A stretch of DNA of 59,671 nucleotides from NCBI GenBank assembly GCA_902607805.1, contig CACLLR010000004.1, positions 1 to 59,671 of the forward strand. The letters are read 5' to 3'. The DNA comes from an uncultured Pelagibacteraceae bacterium (GTDB lineage Bacteria > Pseudomonadota > Alphaproteobacteria > Pelagibacterales > Pelagibacteraceae). Below the pieces are notes generated by a model. That model did no database searches and had not been told where the DNA came from. It saw only the letters and a list, made by a program, of their open reading frames with translations. Within the stretch, counting starts at the first letter, position 1. The number at the start of each line of letters is the position of its first letter. Made by a program: the position numbers and the translations under genes. Positions 52,865-59,671 of the stretch are shown in pieces.

Positions 52865-54709
52865 CTAAACACCTTGTCTTTGTTTAGATTTTCCTTCTTT
52901 ATGAAGTTTTAATGCTTCTTCATTCTCTTTAGTAGTGGGCATTTCTAAAGTAGGACTTTCCCAATATGCAGATCCCTCTAACCATTGATATGAATGTGTT
53001 TTAATAGAAATAACATATGTTTTTTCAGATTTTTTTGCTCTTTTAAAAGCTTCCTCTAATTCGCTAATTGAAGATACTTCCTCAGAATTTGCACCAAGAC
53101 TAGCTGCATGTTTTGCAAAATCAATTCCAACTAGATTAGAATGTTTAGAACTTTCAAACAAACAATTAAATTCTTTACCACCTTTAAATAATTGCAATCT
53201 ATTAATTACTGCATGACCTCCATTATCACATAAAATTATAATTAATTTATTATTTGTAATAACTGATGAATAAATATCTGAATTATAAAGCAAGTAAGAT
53301 CCATCTCCAATAAAAGTTATAACTTCTCTATTAGGATTAGCCATTTTGATACCGAGAGATCCTGAAATTTCATATCCCATACAACTAAAACCCCATTCTG
53401 TTTCATGAGTATTAAATTCTCTAGGTCTCCATACTTGTACTACTTCACCTACTAGACCTCCTGCAGCAGTTACTGCAATGTCGCTAGGATCTGAATTTCT
53501 ATAAATAGCACCTACGGCATGAGCATAACTAGGTAATTTTTGATTAGTTGGGCCACTTTCTTTATCAACATAATCATTCCAAGATTTTAATTCTTCTCTC
53601 GATTTTTTATGCCAATCATCTGGTGCTTTCCATGATCCTAACGCTTGAGATAGTTCAACTAATGAAACTTTGGCATCACCAATTACTGACTGAGCCATAT
53701 GTTTGCTTGCATCAAATCTTGTTACATTAATAGAAATTAATGAAAAATTTGGATTTTCAAAATTTGCCCATGAACCTGTAGTGAAATCCCCTAGTTTTGT
53801 ACCAATAGCAATAGCAAGATCAGTTTTTTTTGCAAGATTATTTGCTGCTTTCCCTCCAAGTCCTCCTATTGGACCTAAAAAATGAGTATGGTCTCTTTTC
53901 ATTGTAGAATATCCCATAACAGTTTGAGTTACAGGAATATTGTGTTTTGAAGCAAAAGATCCTAATTCATTTATTGCATCCGAATAAAAAATTCCTCCTC
54001 CTGAAATTATTATCGGATTTTTAGATTTTTTTATTTTTTCTGCTGCTTCTTTAATTTGAAAATCATCTGGTCTTGGTCTCCTTATATTATGAACTCTTTC
54101 ATTAAAAAAATCTACAGGATATTCAAATGTTTCTCCTTGAACATCTTGACACAAAGATATACATGCGGGTCCACAATCAGCAGGATCTAGCATTGTTTGA
54201 ATTGCTTGTGGTAACGTTTGTAAAATTTGTTCAGGTCTTGTTATTCTATCAAAATATTTTGTAACTGGTTTAAAAGCATCATTTTGAGTAATTCCTGGAT
54301 TGTTAAAATTTTCCACTTGTTGAAGAACTGGATCGGGCATCCTATTAGCATAAGTATCTCCAGGTAAAAACAAAATTGGCAATCTATTGCTCATAGCAAC
54401 AGCTGCAGCTGTAACCATATTTGTTGATCCTGGTCCAACTGAACTAGTTGCAATAAAAATCTGTTTTCTTCTTTTTGCTCTAGCATAAGCAATACCAGTT
54501 AAAGCCATGTTTTGCTCGTGATGACCTCTCCATGTCGTAATTTTATCTTTATTTTCTTCAAGTGCTTGGCCTAAACAAGCTACATTGCCATGTCCAAATA
54601 TTCCAAAAGCACCAGCAAATAATGGTTCTTTTTTACCTTCTATGAGAATTTTTTGAGATAATAGATGTTTTACTATAGCGTGTGCACAAGTAAGCTTTAT
54701 TTTTTTCAT
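52865..54709 (-). CDS. iolD: Trihydroxycyclohexane-1,2-dione hydrolase IolD (TPP enzyme)
   Basis: A 614-residue thiamin diphosphate enzyme. LFAGAFGIFGHGNVACLGQAL and TWRGHHEQNMALTGIAYA hold the catalytic Glu; LPGDTYANRMPDPVLQQVENF is IolD-specific; the TPP motif is GDGSYLLYNSD to CDNGG. IolD opens the ring of 3D-(3,5/4)-trihydroxycyclohexane-1,2-dione in inositol breakdown. No iolB, iolC, iolE or iolG-typical cluster is found in the window, though two Gfo/Idh dehydrogenases flank it, so it may act on another cyclic diketone or the rest of the pathway is elsewhere. Confidence 0.88.
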   Translation of the reverse strand: MKKIKLTCAHAIVKHLLSQKILIEGKKEPLFAGAFGIFGHGNVACLGQALEENKDKITTWRGHHEQNMALTGIAYARAKRRKQIFIATSSVGPGSTNMVTAAAVAMSNRLPILFLPGDTYANRMPDPVLQQVENFNNPGITQNDAFKPVTKYFDRITRPEQILQTLPQAIQTMLDPADCGPACISLCQDVQGETFEYPVDFFNERVHNIRRPRPDDFQIKEAAEKIKKSKNPIIISGGGIFYSDAINELGSFASKHNIPVTQTVMGYSTMKRDHTHFLGPIGGLGGKAANNLAKKTDLAIAIGTKLGDFTTGSWANFENPNFSLISINVTRFDASKHMAQSVIGDAKVSLVELSQALGSWKAPDDWHKKSREELKSWNDYVDKESGPTNQKLPSYAHAVGAIYRNSDPSDIAVTAAGGLVGEVVQVWRPREFNTHETEWGFSCMGYEISGSLGIKMANPNREVITFIGDGSYLLYNSDIYSSVITNNKLIIILCDNGGHAVINRLQLFKGGKEFNCLFESSKHSNLVGIDFAKHAASLGANSEEVSSISELEEAFKRAKKSEKTYVISIKTHSYQWLEGSAYWESPTLEMPTTKENEEALKLHKEGKSKQRQGV

Positions 54710-54716
54710 TTTTGTC

Positions 54717-54730
54717 GTTATATTTATAAC
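54717..54730. promoter_or_regulatory. Inverted repeat between iolD and the aldehyde dehydrogenase gene
   Basis: GTTATA-TT-TATAAC is a perfect 6-bp inverted repeat in the 59-base divergent promoter region of iolD and the ALDH gene. Its symmetry and place suggest an operator for both, but no known consensus is matched and no regulator gene is near. Confidence 0.3.
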
Positions 54731-54768
54731 AATTAATTTTTCACATAATTAACCATAAAATAAAATTT

Positions 54769-56208
54769 ATGTATAGCAAATTTGGTCAATTCATAGATGG
54801 TAAATGGCAACCTTCGCAAAATAATGAAACTTATGATGTTATAAATCCTGCAACAGAAGAAGTTATTGGAAAAGCGTCAAAAGCAGGTGAAGAAGATGTT
54901 AACAAAGCTCTTAAATCTGCAGAGAAAGGTTTAGAAATTTGGAGAAAAACTCCTCCATGGCAACGATCTAAAATAATTCGAAAAATTGCTGACCTTATGC
55001 GAGAGAAAACCGATGTCTTGGCAAAATGGCTTACACTCGAAGTAGGAAAACCTTTGGCAGAAGCTGCAGGAGAAGTTGGTGGAGCTGCTGATATATTTGA
55101 ATGGAATGCTGAGGAAACAAAAAGAATTTATGGACAAATAGTTGAAAGTAGATTTGAAAACACAAGAATGTATGTCAAATATGATCCTGTTGGTGTCGTT
55201 GCGGGTTTAATACCATGGAATTTTCCTATTGTTCTAGCTTCAAGAAAAATTTCTACAGCTTTAGCTGCAGGTTGTTCTGTAATTTGTAAGCCTGACGTGA
55301 TCACACCTGGAAGTGTTATGGAGTTAATGAATATAATTAAAGAAGCAGGCGTACCTCCTGGTGTAGTAAATTTATTATCTGGCGATCCTGCAAAAATATC
55401 TTCACAATTAATATCTTCTGATATAATTAAAAAAGTTTCTATAACTGGATCAACTAGAGTTGGTAAACTAATATTAAAACAAGCTGCTGATAAAGTTCAA
55501 AGAGTTACCATGGAATTAAGTGGTCATTCACCTTTTATAGTTTTTGATGATGTCGATATAAATAAAGTTACAGACATGGCAATTGCAGCAAAATTTAGAA
55601 ATAATGGTCAAGTATGTATATCTCCTGCAAGATTTTATATACATGAAACAAAAAAAGATGCTTTTGCAAAATCGTTAGTAGAAAAAGTAACTAAATTAAA
55701 AATTGGCAACGGTATGGATAAAGATACTATACTTGGACCTTTAACTACTGAAAAAAGATTAAACGAAGTAGAAACTTTAGTGGAAAAAACAAAAAAAGAA
55801 GGTGCTAAAATTTTGTGTGGAGGAAAAAGACCTGCTGGGTTTAATAAAGGATATTTCTATGAACCTACGATTTTTGATGAAGTTAAAGACAATTTTACAA
55901 TTATAAAAGAAGAACCCTTTGGACCTTTAGTTCCTTTATTAACTTTTAAAGATACAGATGAAGTTGTTAAGAGAGCAAACGATAACGATCTTGGTTTAGC
56001 CAGCTATGTTTATACTAATTCACTTGAAAAAGCTCATACTGTTTCAGAAAAAATGGAAACTGGAACATGTGCAGTTAATACTCCTGCAGTAGCGTTTGCT
56101 GAAGTTCCATTTGGTGGAATGAAACAAACGGGATATGGAAGAGAAGGTGGATCTATGGCTATAAAAGATTACCTAAATATTAAATATACTCATTTTGGTA
56201 TCAACTAA
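54769..56208 (+). CDS. Aldehyde dehydrogenase (lactaldehyde, succinate- or 2-oxoglutarate-semialdehyde type)
   Basis: A 479-residue ALDH. Asn151 (PWNFP), Lys174 (CKPD), Glu249 and Cys283 (GQVCISPARF) make the active site. The Glu motif reads MELSGHSPFIVF instead of the usual LELGGK, as in succinate-semialdehyde-like members. In this island it could oxidise lactaldehyde released by the aldolase that follows six bases later, or 2-oxoglutarate semialdehyde in a Weimberg-type route. It is first of three + strand genes. Substrate is not fixed by sequence. Confidence 0.85.
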   Translation: MYSKFGQFIDGKWQPSQNNETYDVINPATEEVIGKASKAGEEDVNKALKSAEKGLEIWRKTPPWQRSKIIRKIADLMREKTDVLAKWLTLEVGKPLAEAAGEVGGAADIFEWNAEETKRIYGQIVESRFENTRMYVKYDPVGVVAGLIPWNFPIVLASRKISTALAAGCSVICKPDVITPGSVMELMNIIKEAGVPPGVVNLLSGDPAKISSQLISSDIIKKVSITGSTRVGKLILKQAADKVQRVTMELSGHSPFIVFDDVDINKVTDMAIAAKFRNNGQVCISPARFYIHETKKDAFAKSLVEKVTKLKIGNGMDKDTILGPLTTEKRLNEVETLVEKTKKEGAKILCGGKRPAGFNKGYFYEPTIFDEVKDNFTIIKEEPFGPLVPLLTFKDTDEVVKRANDNDLGLASYVYTNSLEKAHTVSEKMETGTCAVNTPAVAFAEVPFGGMKQTGYGREGGSMAIKDYLNIKYTHFGIN

Positions 56209-56214
56209 TTATTA

Positions 56215-57006
56215 ATGAAAAAAAATAAAATAAAACAAATGATGTCAGAAGGTAAATCTGTCATTAATGGTTGGCTTCAAATACCTAACTCATTTTCAGC
56301 AGAAGTAATGGCAAAACAAGGATGGGACTCTCTAACAATAGATATGCAACATGGGGTAGTTGATTACCCCAATGCACTTCAAATGCTTCAAGCAATTTCA
56401 ACAACTGAAACAACTCCTTTAGCAAGAGTAAATTGGAATGAACCTGGGCAAATAATGAAAATATTAGATGCTGGATCTTATGGAGTTATATGTCCAATGA
56501 TTAGTAATAGAGAACAAGCTGAAAAATTTGTTCAAGCTTGTATGTATCCACCAAAAGGATATAGAAGTTTTGGTCCCATTAGAGGTTTGATGTATGGTGG
56601 AGCTGATTATGGAGATCATGCAAATGAAGAAATTTTAAAAATAGCAATGATAGAAACAAAAGAATCTTTAGATAAATTAGATGAAATAATGTCAACACCT
56701 GGTGTAGATGGTATTTACATAGGTCCAGCTGATTTAAGTTTAGCAATAGGAGAAAAACCAAGTTTTGACAAACCTGAAAGTGATCCAGTATATCCAGTAA
56801 TAATGAAAATTTTAGAACATGCAAAAAAAAATAATATTTTTGCTGGACTTCATAACATGACACCAGAATATGGACAAAAAATGATAGATAAAGGATTTCA
56901 ATTTATTACTGTAGGATCTGAACAAAGATTTATGTCAAGTGGTGCAAAAAGTGTTGTTGAAAAACTTAAAGGTAAATCTAAAGGCGAAGAGTCAAAAACT
57001 TATTAA
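56215..57006 (+). CDS. HpcH/HpaI aldolase family, 2-keto-3-deoxy-L-rhamnonate aldolase (RhmA/YfaU)-like
   Basis: A 263-residue class II aldolase of the phosphoenolpyruvate-like barrel family. TIDMQHGVVDY (His) near residue 45, ARVNWNEPGQIMKILDAGSYGVICPMI (in parts ARVNWNEPG and DAGSYGVICPM), MIETKESLD (metal Glu) and GIYIGPADLSLAIG are the expected motifs. It would split 2-keto-3-deoxy-L-rhamnonate to pyruvate and L-lactaldehyde, matching the preceding ALDH. Relatives split 4-hydroxy-2-ketoheptanedioate or 2-keto-3-deoxy-glucarate. Confidence 0.85.
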   Translation: MKKNKIKQMMSEGKSVINGWLQIPNSFSAEVMAKQGWDSLTIDMQHGVVDYPNALQMLQAISTTETTPLARVNWNEPGQIMKILDAGSYGVICPMISNREQAEKFVQACMYPPKGYRSFGPIRGLMYGGADYGDHANEEILKIAMIETKESLDKLDEIMSTPGVDGIYIGPADLSLAIGEKPSFDKPESDPVYPVIMKILEHAKKNNIFAGLHNMTPEYGQKMIDKGFQFITVGSEQRFMSSGAKSVVEKLKGKSKGEESKTY

Positions 57007-57030
57007 TCAAGTACATATTAATTTAAAATA

Positions 57031-57954
57031 ATGAAAAAAGTTCTAATTACTGAATTTATGAATCAGAATAGTATTAAAGTTTTAAGAAAAAAGTTTAATG
57101 TTATTTACGACAAAAATTTGTGGAAAAATAAAAAAAAATTAGAAAAAATTATTTTTAAATATGATGTAATAATAATAAGAAATAAAACTCAACTAAATGA
57201 AACACTATTAAAAAAAACAAATAATTTAAAATTTGTTGGTCGTTTAGGTGTTGGTCTTGATAACATAAATTTAAAATATTGTAAAAAACAAAAAATCCAT
57301 GTTCAACCAGCCACCGGTATGAATTCTGACTCTGTAGCTGAGTATGTAATTAGTTCTTCTTTGCATTTAATTAAAAACATATCTTTGTTTCACAATGGAA
57401 CAACAAAAGGTTTGTGGCCTAGAACAATGTTAAATTCTAGAGAACTTAATGGAAAAATTATAGGTTTATTAGGTTTTGGAACTATCGGAAAAAAAGTTTG
57501 TAAACTAGCAAAAAATTTTAGAGCAAAAGTTGTATCTTTCGATCCTTATGTTAACAAATCTATTCAAAAAAAATTTAATATTAAACTTATAAGTTTTAAA
57601 AAATTAATAAAAATATCAGATATCATCTCAATTCATCTTCCTTTAAATAAAAATACAAAAAATCTAATAAAATTGAATACGTACTCATTAATGAAAAAAA
57701 AACCTATAATTATCAATTCTTCCAGAGGGCATATTTTAAACGAAAATGATTTGATTAAAGCCTACAAAAAAAATTTAATAAGTGGTTTTGCAATCGATGT
57801 ATTTAAAAAAGAACCTGTTGAAAAGGATTTTTACAACAAAATAGATAAATCTATAAATTGTATTGTAACGCCCCATATTGCTGGGGTAACTGAGGAGTCA
57901 AATGTTAGAGTAAGTGATTTTATAGTTAATAAATTAATAAAATTTTTTAAATAA
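57031..57954 (+). CDS. D-isomer-specific 2-hydroxyacid dehydrogenase (SerA-like)
   Basis: A 307-residue NAD-dependent dehydrogenase. FVGRLGVGLDNINLKYCKK near residue 70, NAD motif GLLGFGTIGKKVCKLA near 148, HLPLNKNTKNLI, NSSRGHILNENDL with Arg, and the catalytic His in PHIAGVTEESN are present. There is no C-terminal ACT domain, so serine-pathway 3-phosphoglycerate dehydrogenase of full type is unlikely. Lysine-rich and very AT-rich. It could reduce glyoxylate, hydroxypyruvate or a keto acid made nearby. It follows the aldolase by 24 bases. Confidence 0.82.
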   Translation: MKKVLITEFMNQNSIKVLRKKFNVIYDKNLWKNKKKLEKIIFKYDVIIIRNKTQLNETLLKKTNNLKFVGRLGVGLDNINLKYCKKQKIHVQPATGMNSDSVAEYVISSSLHLIKNISLFHNGTTKGLWPRTMLNSRELNGKIIGLLGFGTIGKKVCKLAKNFRAKVVSFDPYVNKSIQKKFNIKLISFKKLIKISDIISIHLPLNKNTKNLIKLNTYSLMKKKPIIINSSRGHILNENDLIKAYKKNLISGFAIDVFKKEPVEKDFYNKIDKSINCIVTPHIAGVTEESNVRVSDFIVNKLIKFFK

Positions 57955-59040
57955 TTAATTTAGAATTTCTTTCATATAAATTACTCTCTTTTGTTTAATT
58001 GATTTTTCTGCAGCTTCTCCAATTGCTACTGAAATTAATCCATCATTCAGAGAAACTTCAGATTTTGAGTTATTCCTTATTGCTTTTAAAAAGGCTAAAT
58101 GTTGATAATAAGTAGATCCATGATGATGTCCTGCTTTAAGAATTTTTTTATCTACTTTTATTAATTCTCTTATAATTTTACGACTTTTTCTCATACCTAT
58201 TCTAATAAATGATGATGTTTTTCCTGATTGACTTGAAGGAACACTTGTTTCAATTTTTCCTTTATTACCAACAGCTGATAACTCTTCTTGCATGTCTGAA
58301 TTTTCGGCAAACATACATAAATCTAAAAAACTTCTAACACCATTCTTAAAATTGACTACAACAAAGCCATTATCAATTACATCTGGTTTTATATTTTTAT
58401 ATCTTTCATTGATATGATTAACATCTTGACCCCCGCTTGCATAAACACTAATTGGTTCACTTTTGATAATCAAACGCATCAAATCAAAAAAATGACAACA
58501 TTTTTCAACAAATGTACCACCTGTATTTTCTGCAAAGCGATTCCAATTTTTTACCTTTTTTAAAAATGGAAAACGATGCTCTCTTATTGTTAACATTTTT
58601 AAATTTCCAATAGTTCTATTATGAATTTTTTTTATAAATTTATTAACAGGAGGCATATACCTGTATTCCATTGCAGTCCAAATTATTGAGGGATAATTTT
58701 TTGCTAGTTTTTTTAACTTTAAACATTCTTTTGTATTTATAGTTAATGGTTTTTCAATAAGAATATGTTTTTTGGTTTTTAAAACATCTTTTAAAATCTT
58801 TAAATGTGTAAAGTTTGGAGTAGAAATTATATAAGCATCAACAATATCTTTTTTTATTAAATCTTTATGATTGTTAAAATATATAAAATTTTTTTTTATT
58901 TTTTTTTTAATTGTTCTTATTGATTGTTTGTGTGTATCTACTATTGCCACTATCTCTGTATTTTTGATTAATGAAATATTTTGAATATGTTCAAGTCCCA
59001 TTGTGCCTGCTCCTATAATTGCATATCTAATTTTTTTCAT
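57955..59040 (-). CDS. Gfo/Idh/MocA family oxidoreductase
   Basis: A 361-residue NAD(P)-dependent dehydrogenase of the glucose-fructose oxidoreductase fold. YAIIGAGTMGLEHIQNI near residue 5 binds the cofactor; LIEKPLTINTKECLKL holds the EKP Lys; TGGTFVEKCCHFFDLMRLI carries the HxxD-type active-site His (CHFFD). I start at ATG 59040, as the TTG at 59046 adds two residues only. Substrate may be an inositol, sugar or derivative. It converges on the hydroxyacid dehydrogenase gene with no gap. Confidence 0.8.
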   Translation of the reverse strand: MKKIRYAIIGAGTMGLEHIQNISLIKNTEIVAIVDTHKQSIRTIKKKIKKNFIYFNNHKDLIKKDIVDAYIISTPNFTHLKILKDVLKTKKHILIEKPLTINTKECLKLKKLAKNYPSIIWTAMEYRYMPPVNKFIKKIHNRTIGNLKMLTIREHRFPFLKKVKNWNRFAENTGGTFVEKCCHFFDLMRLIIKSEPISVYASGGQDVNHINERYKNIKPDVIDNGFVVVNFKNGVRSFLDLCMFAENSDMQEELSAVGNKGKIETSVPSSQSGKTSSFIRIGMRKSRKIIRELIKVDKKILKAGHHHGSTYYQHLAFLKAIRNNSKSEVSLNDGLISVAIGEAAEKSIKQKRVIYMKEILN

Positions 59041-59051
59041 ATTCAATATTT

Positions 59052-59671
59052 TTAATCTATTAATAATCCACTTGGAACTTTATTTGGTTTGCCTAAGGGT
59101 CTATTATTCCCACTTTTGCCGGTTAAAGATTTTAAAAATTCAACTAGATAATAAATTTCTTTATCACTTAAATCTATAGGCTTTATCTCAATACTTGATA
59201 AAATCCTTTCTTGTTCTCTTTTGTCTGAAAAAGTTACAAAATCTATACTCTCTAACCATTTAGCCTTAGGCAATTTTGCAAGCTTTGGTTTCCAAATCTT
59301 ATACATTCCCTTTGGATCTAAATGATGTTTAATAATTCCTTCGAGTGTTGGGTAAGCTCCATTATGGCCATATGGTGCAGTCAAAGATACATTTCTTAAG
59401 GCTGGTGTTTTAAATTTATACATATCATTTAAATCATCTGTTTCGACCATACGTCCTACATCACGGGCATAGGGGTCGAAAGGTCTTGTTCTTCCAGGTC
59501 CAAATTGTGGAATTCCTAGCGAGTAAAATTGTTGATTAGTCATTAAAGATCCAGAATGACATGAGCTGCAATTTGCTTTTCCATAAAATAAATTCATACC
59601 CTTGATTTGATTTAAGCTTAAAGAATTTTTGTCCCCATTAAGATAATCGTCAAAAGGTGAGTCAAATGAAG
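59052..59671 (-). CDS. Di-haem cytochrome c peroxidase/MauG family protein, N-terminus cut by window edge
   Basis: The reverse-strand frame stays open to the right edge; about 205 residues of the C-terminal half are seen. The second haem domain starts DDYLNGDKNSLSLNQIKGMN and holds the c-type haem site CSSCH in GKANCSSCHSG. PALRNVSLTAPYGHNGAYPTLE gives the region with the distal ligand, and the tail ends LVEFLKSLTG. The first haem domain would lie beyond base 59671. An internal ATG at 59597 is not the start because the coding frame continues upstream with family-typical residues. A peroxidase or protein-oxidising MauG role cannot be distinguished. Confidence 0.85.
   Translation of the reverse strand, partial: SFDSPFDDYLNGDKNSLSLNQIKGMNLFYGKANCSSCHSGSLMTNQQFYSLGIPQFGPGRTRPFDPYARDVGRMVETDDLNDMYKFKTPALRNVSLTAPYGHNGAYPTLEGIIKHHLDPKGMYKIWKPKLAKLPKAKWLESIDFVTFSDKREQERILSSIEIKPIDLSDKEIYYLVEFLKSLTGKSGNNRPLGKPNKVPSGLLID

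Noticed and set aside
1..59671. tRNA, rRNA, CRISPR array, transposase or integrase, prophage genes
   Set aside because: No tRNA-like cloverleaf, regularly spaced repeats or mobile-element protein was recognised by reading; gaps are too short for most of these.

Overview
The window looks like chromosome of a marine SAR11-type alphaproteobacterium (Pelagibacterales). It is very AT-rich, genes are packed with gaps of a few bases or overlaps, proteins are rich in Lys, Asn and Ile, and the gene set fits that lineage: a TPP-riboswitch-controlled sodium symporter (ThiV type), orphan AmtB, FbpABC iron uptake, a dimethylglycine dehydrogenase with its ETF chain, BHMT, an AcuI-type reductase, Ugp and tripartite tricarboxylate transporters. 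No lineage marker such as rRNA is present, so this assignment is inference.

Region by region. 1-9913 is mostly core: mnmA (cut by the left edge), a DUF3553 protein, cysQ, a tiny membrane protein, recX, an ABA4-like membrane protein, a DsbA-fold isomerase, a rhodanese, a Bcp peroxiredoxin, a putative glycosyltransferase, amtB, a HU protein, rseP and a sodium:solute symporter. A compact TPP riboswitch (about 9918-9980) ends almost on the symporter start codon. 10006-13963 is the iron operon fbpA-(small Cys protein)-fbpB-fbpC, with a Fur-box-like site upstream. 14060-18136 holds acuI with a LysR regulator, folE, hisI, a 2OG oxygenase and a DUF2237 protein. 18138-23916 is a methylamine-type oxidation operon: dimethylglycine dehydrogenase, EtfB, EtfA, ETF-quinone oxidoreductase. 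24514-26907 carries a hydroxyisobutyrate-type dehydrogenase and an aldehyde dehydrogenase. 26912-32801 is a glycerophosphodiester/glycerol-3-phosphate uptake operon, ugpB-ugpA-ugpE-ugpE'-ugpC-ugpQ, with a tandem duplicate of the ugpE permease. 32949-38842 contains a gamma-butyrobetaine-hydroxylase-like enzyme, a class II aldolase-like protein, an orphan ProV ATPase, a thiolase, a homocysteine methyltransferase and CcdA.

38842-59040 is a large accessory sugar and sugar-acid catabolic island. The reverse-strand block encodes a lactonase (SMP-30), an FAH-type 2,4-diketo acid hydrolase, three short-chain dehydrogenases (XylB-like, 2-keto-3-deoxyfuconate-dehydrogenase-like, 2-keto-3-deoxyrhamnonate-dehydrogenase-like), a XylD-type IlvD/Edd dehydratase, an aldose 1-epimerase, a Mak-type fructokinase and a TctABC transporter. 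The following genes encode a PdxA-like dehydrogenase, an L-rhamnonate dehydratase, IolD, an aldehyde dehydrogenase, an HpaI-family aldolase, a hydroxyacid dehydrogenase and two Gfo/Idh oxidoreductases. Together they spell non-phosphorylative oxidation of a pentose or 6-deoxyhexose: sugar, lactone, aldonate, 2-keto-3-deoxy acid, then either dehydrogenation and hydrolysis or aldol cleavage. No dedicated transcription factor lies in the island. A di-haem peroxidase/MauG-type gene is cut by the right edge.

A recurring pattern is a strong hairpin just after each of the three transporter binding-protein genes (fbpA, ugpB, tctC), before the permease genes. The tctC hairpin, a 17-bp perfect stem, lies inside the annotated tctB reading frame. 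No rRNA, tRNA, CRISPR array, insertion sequence or attachment site was found by reading.
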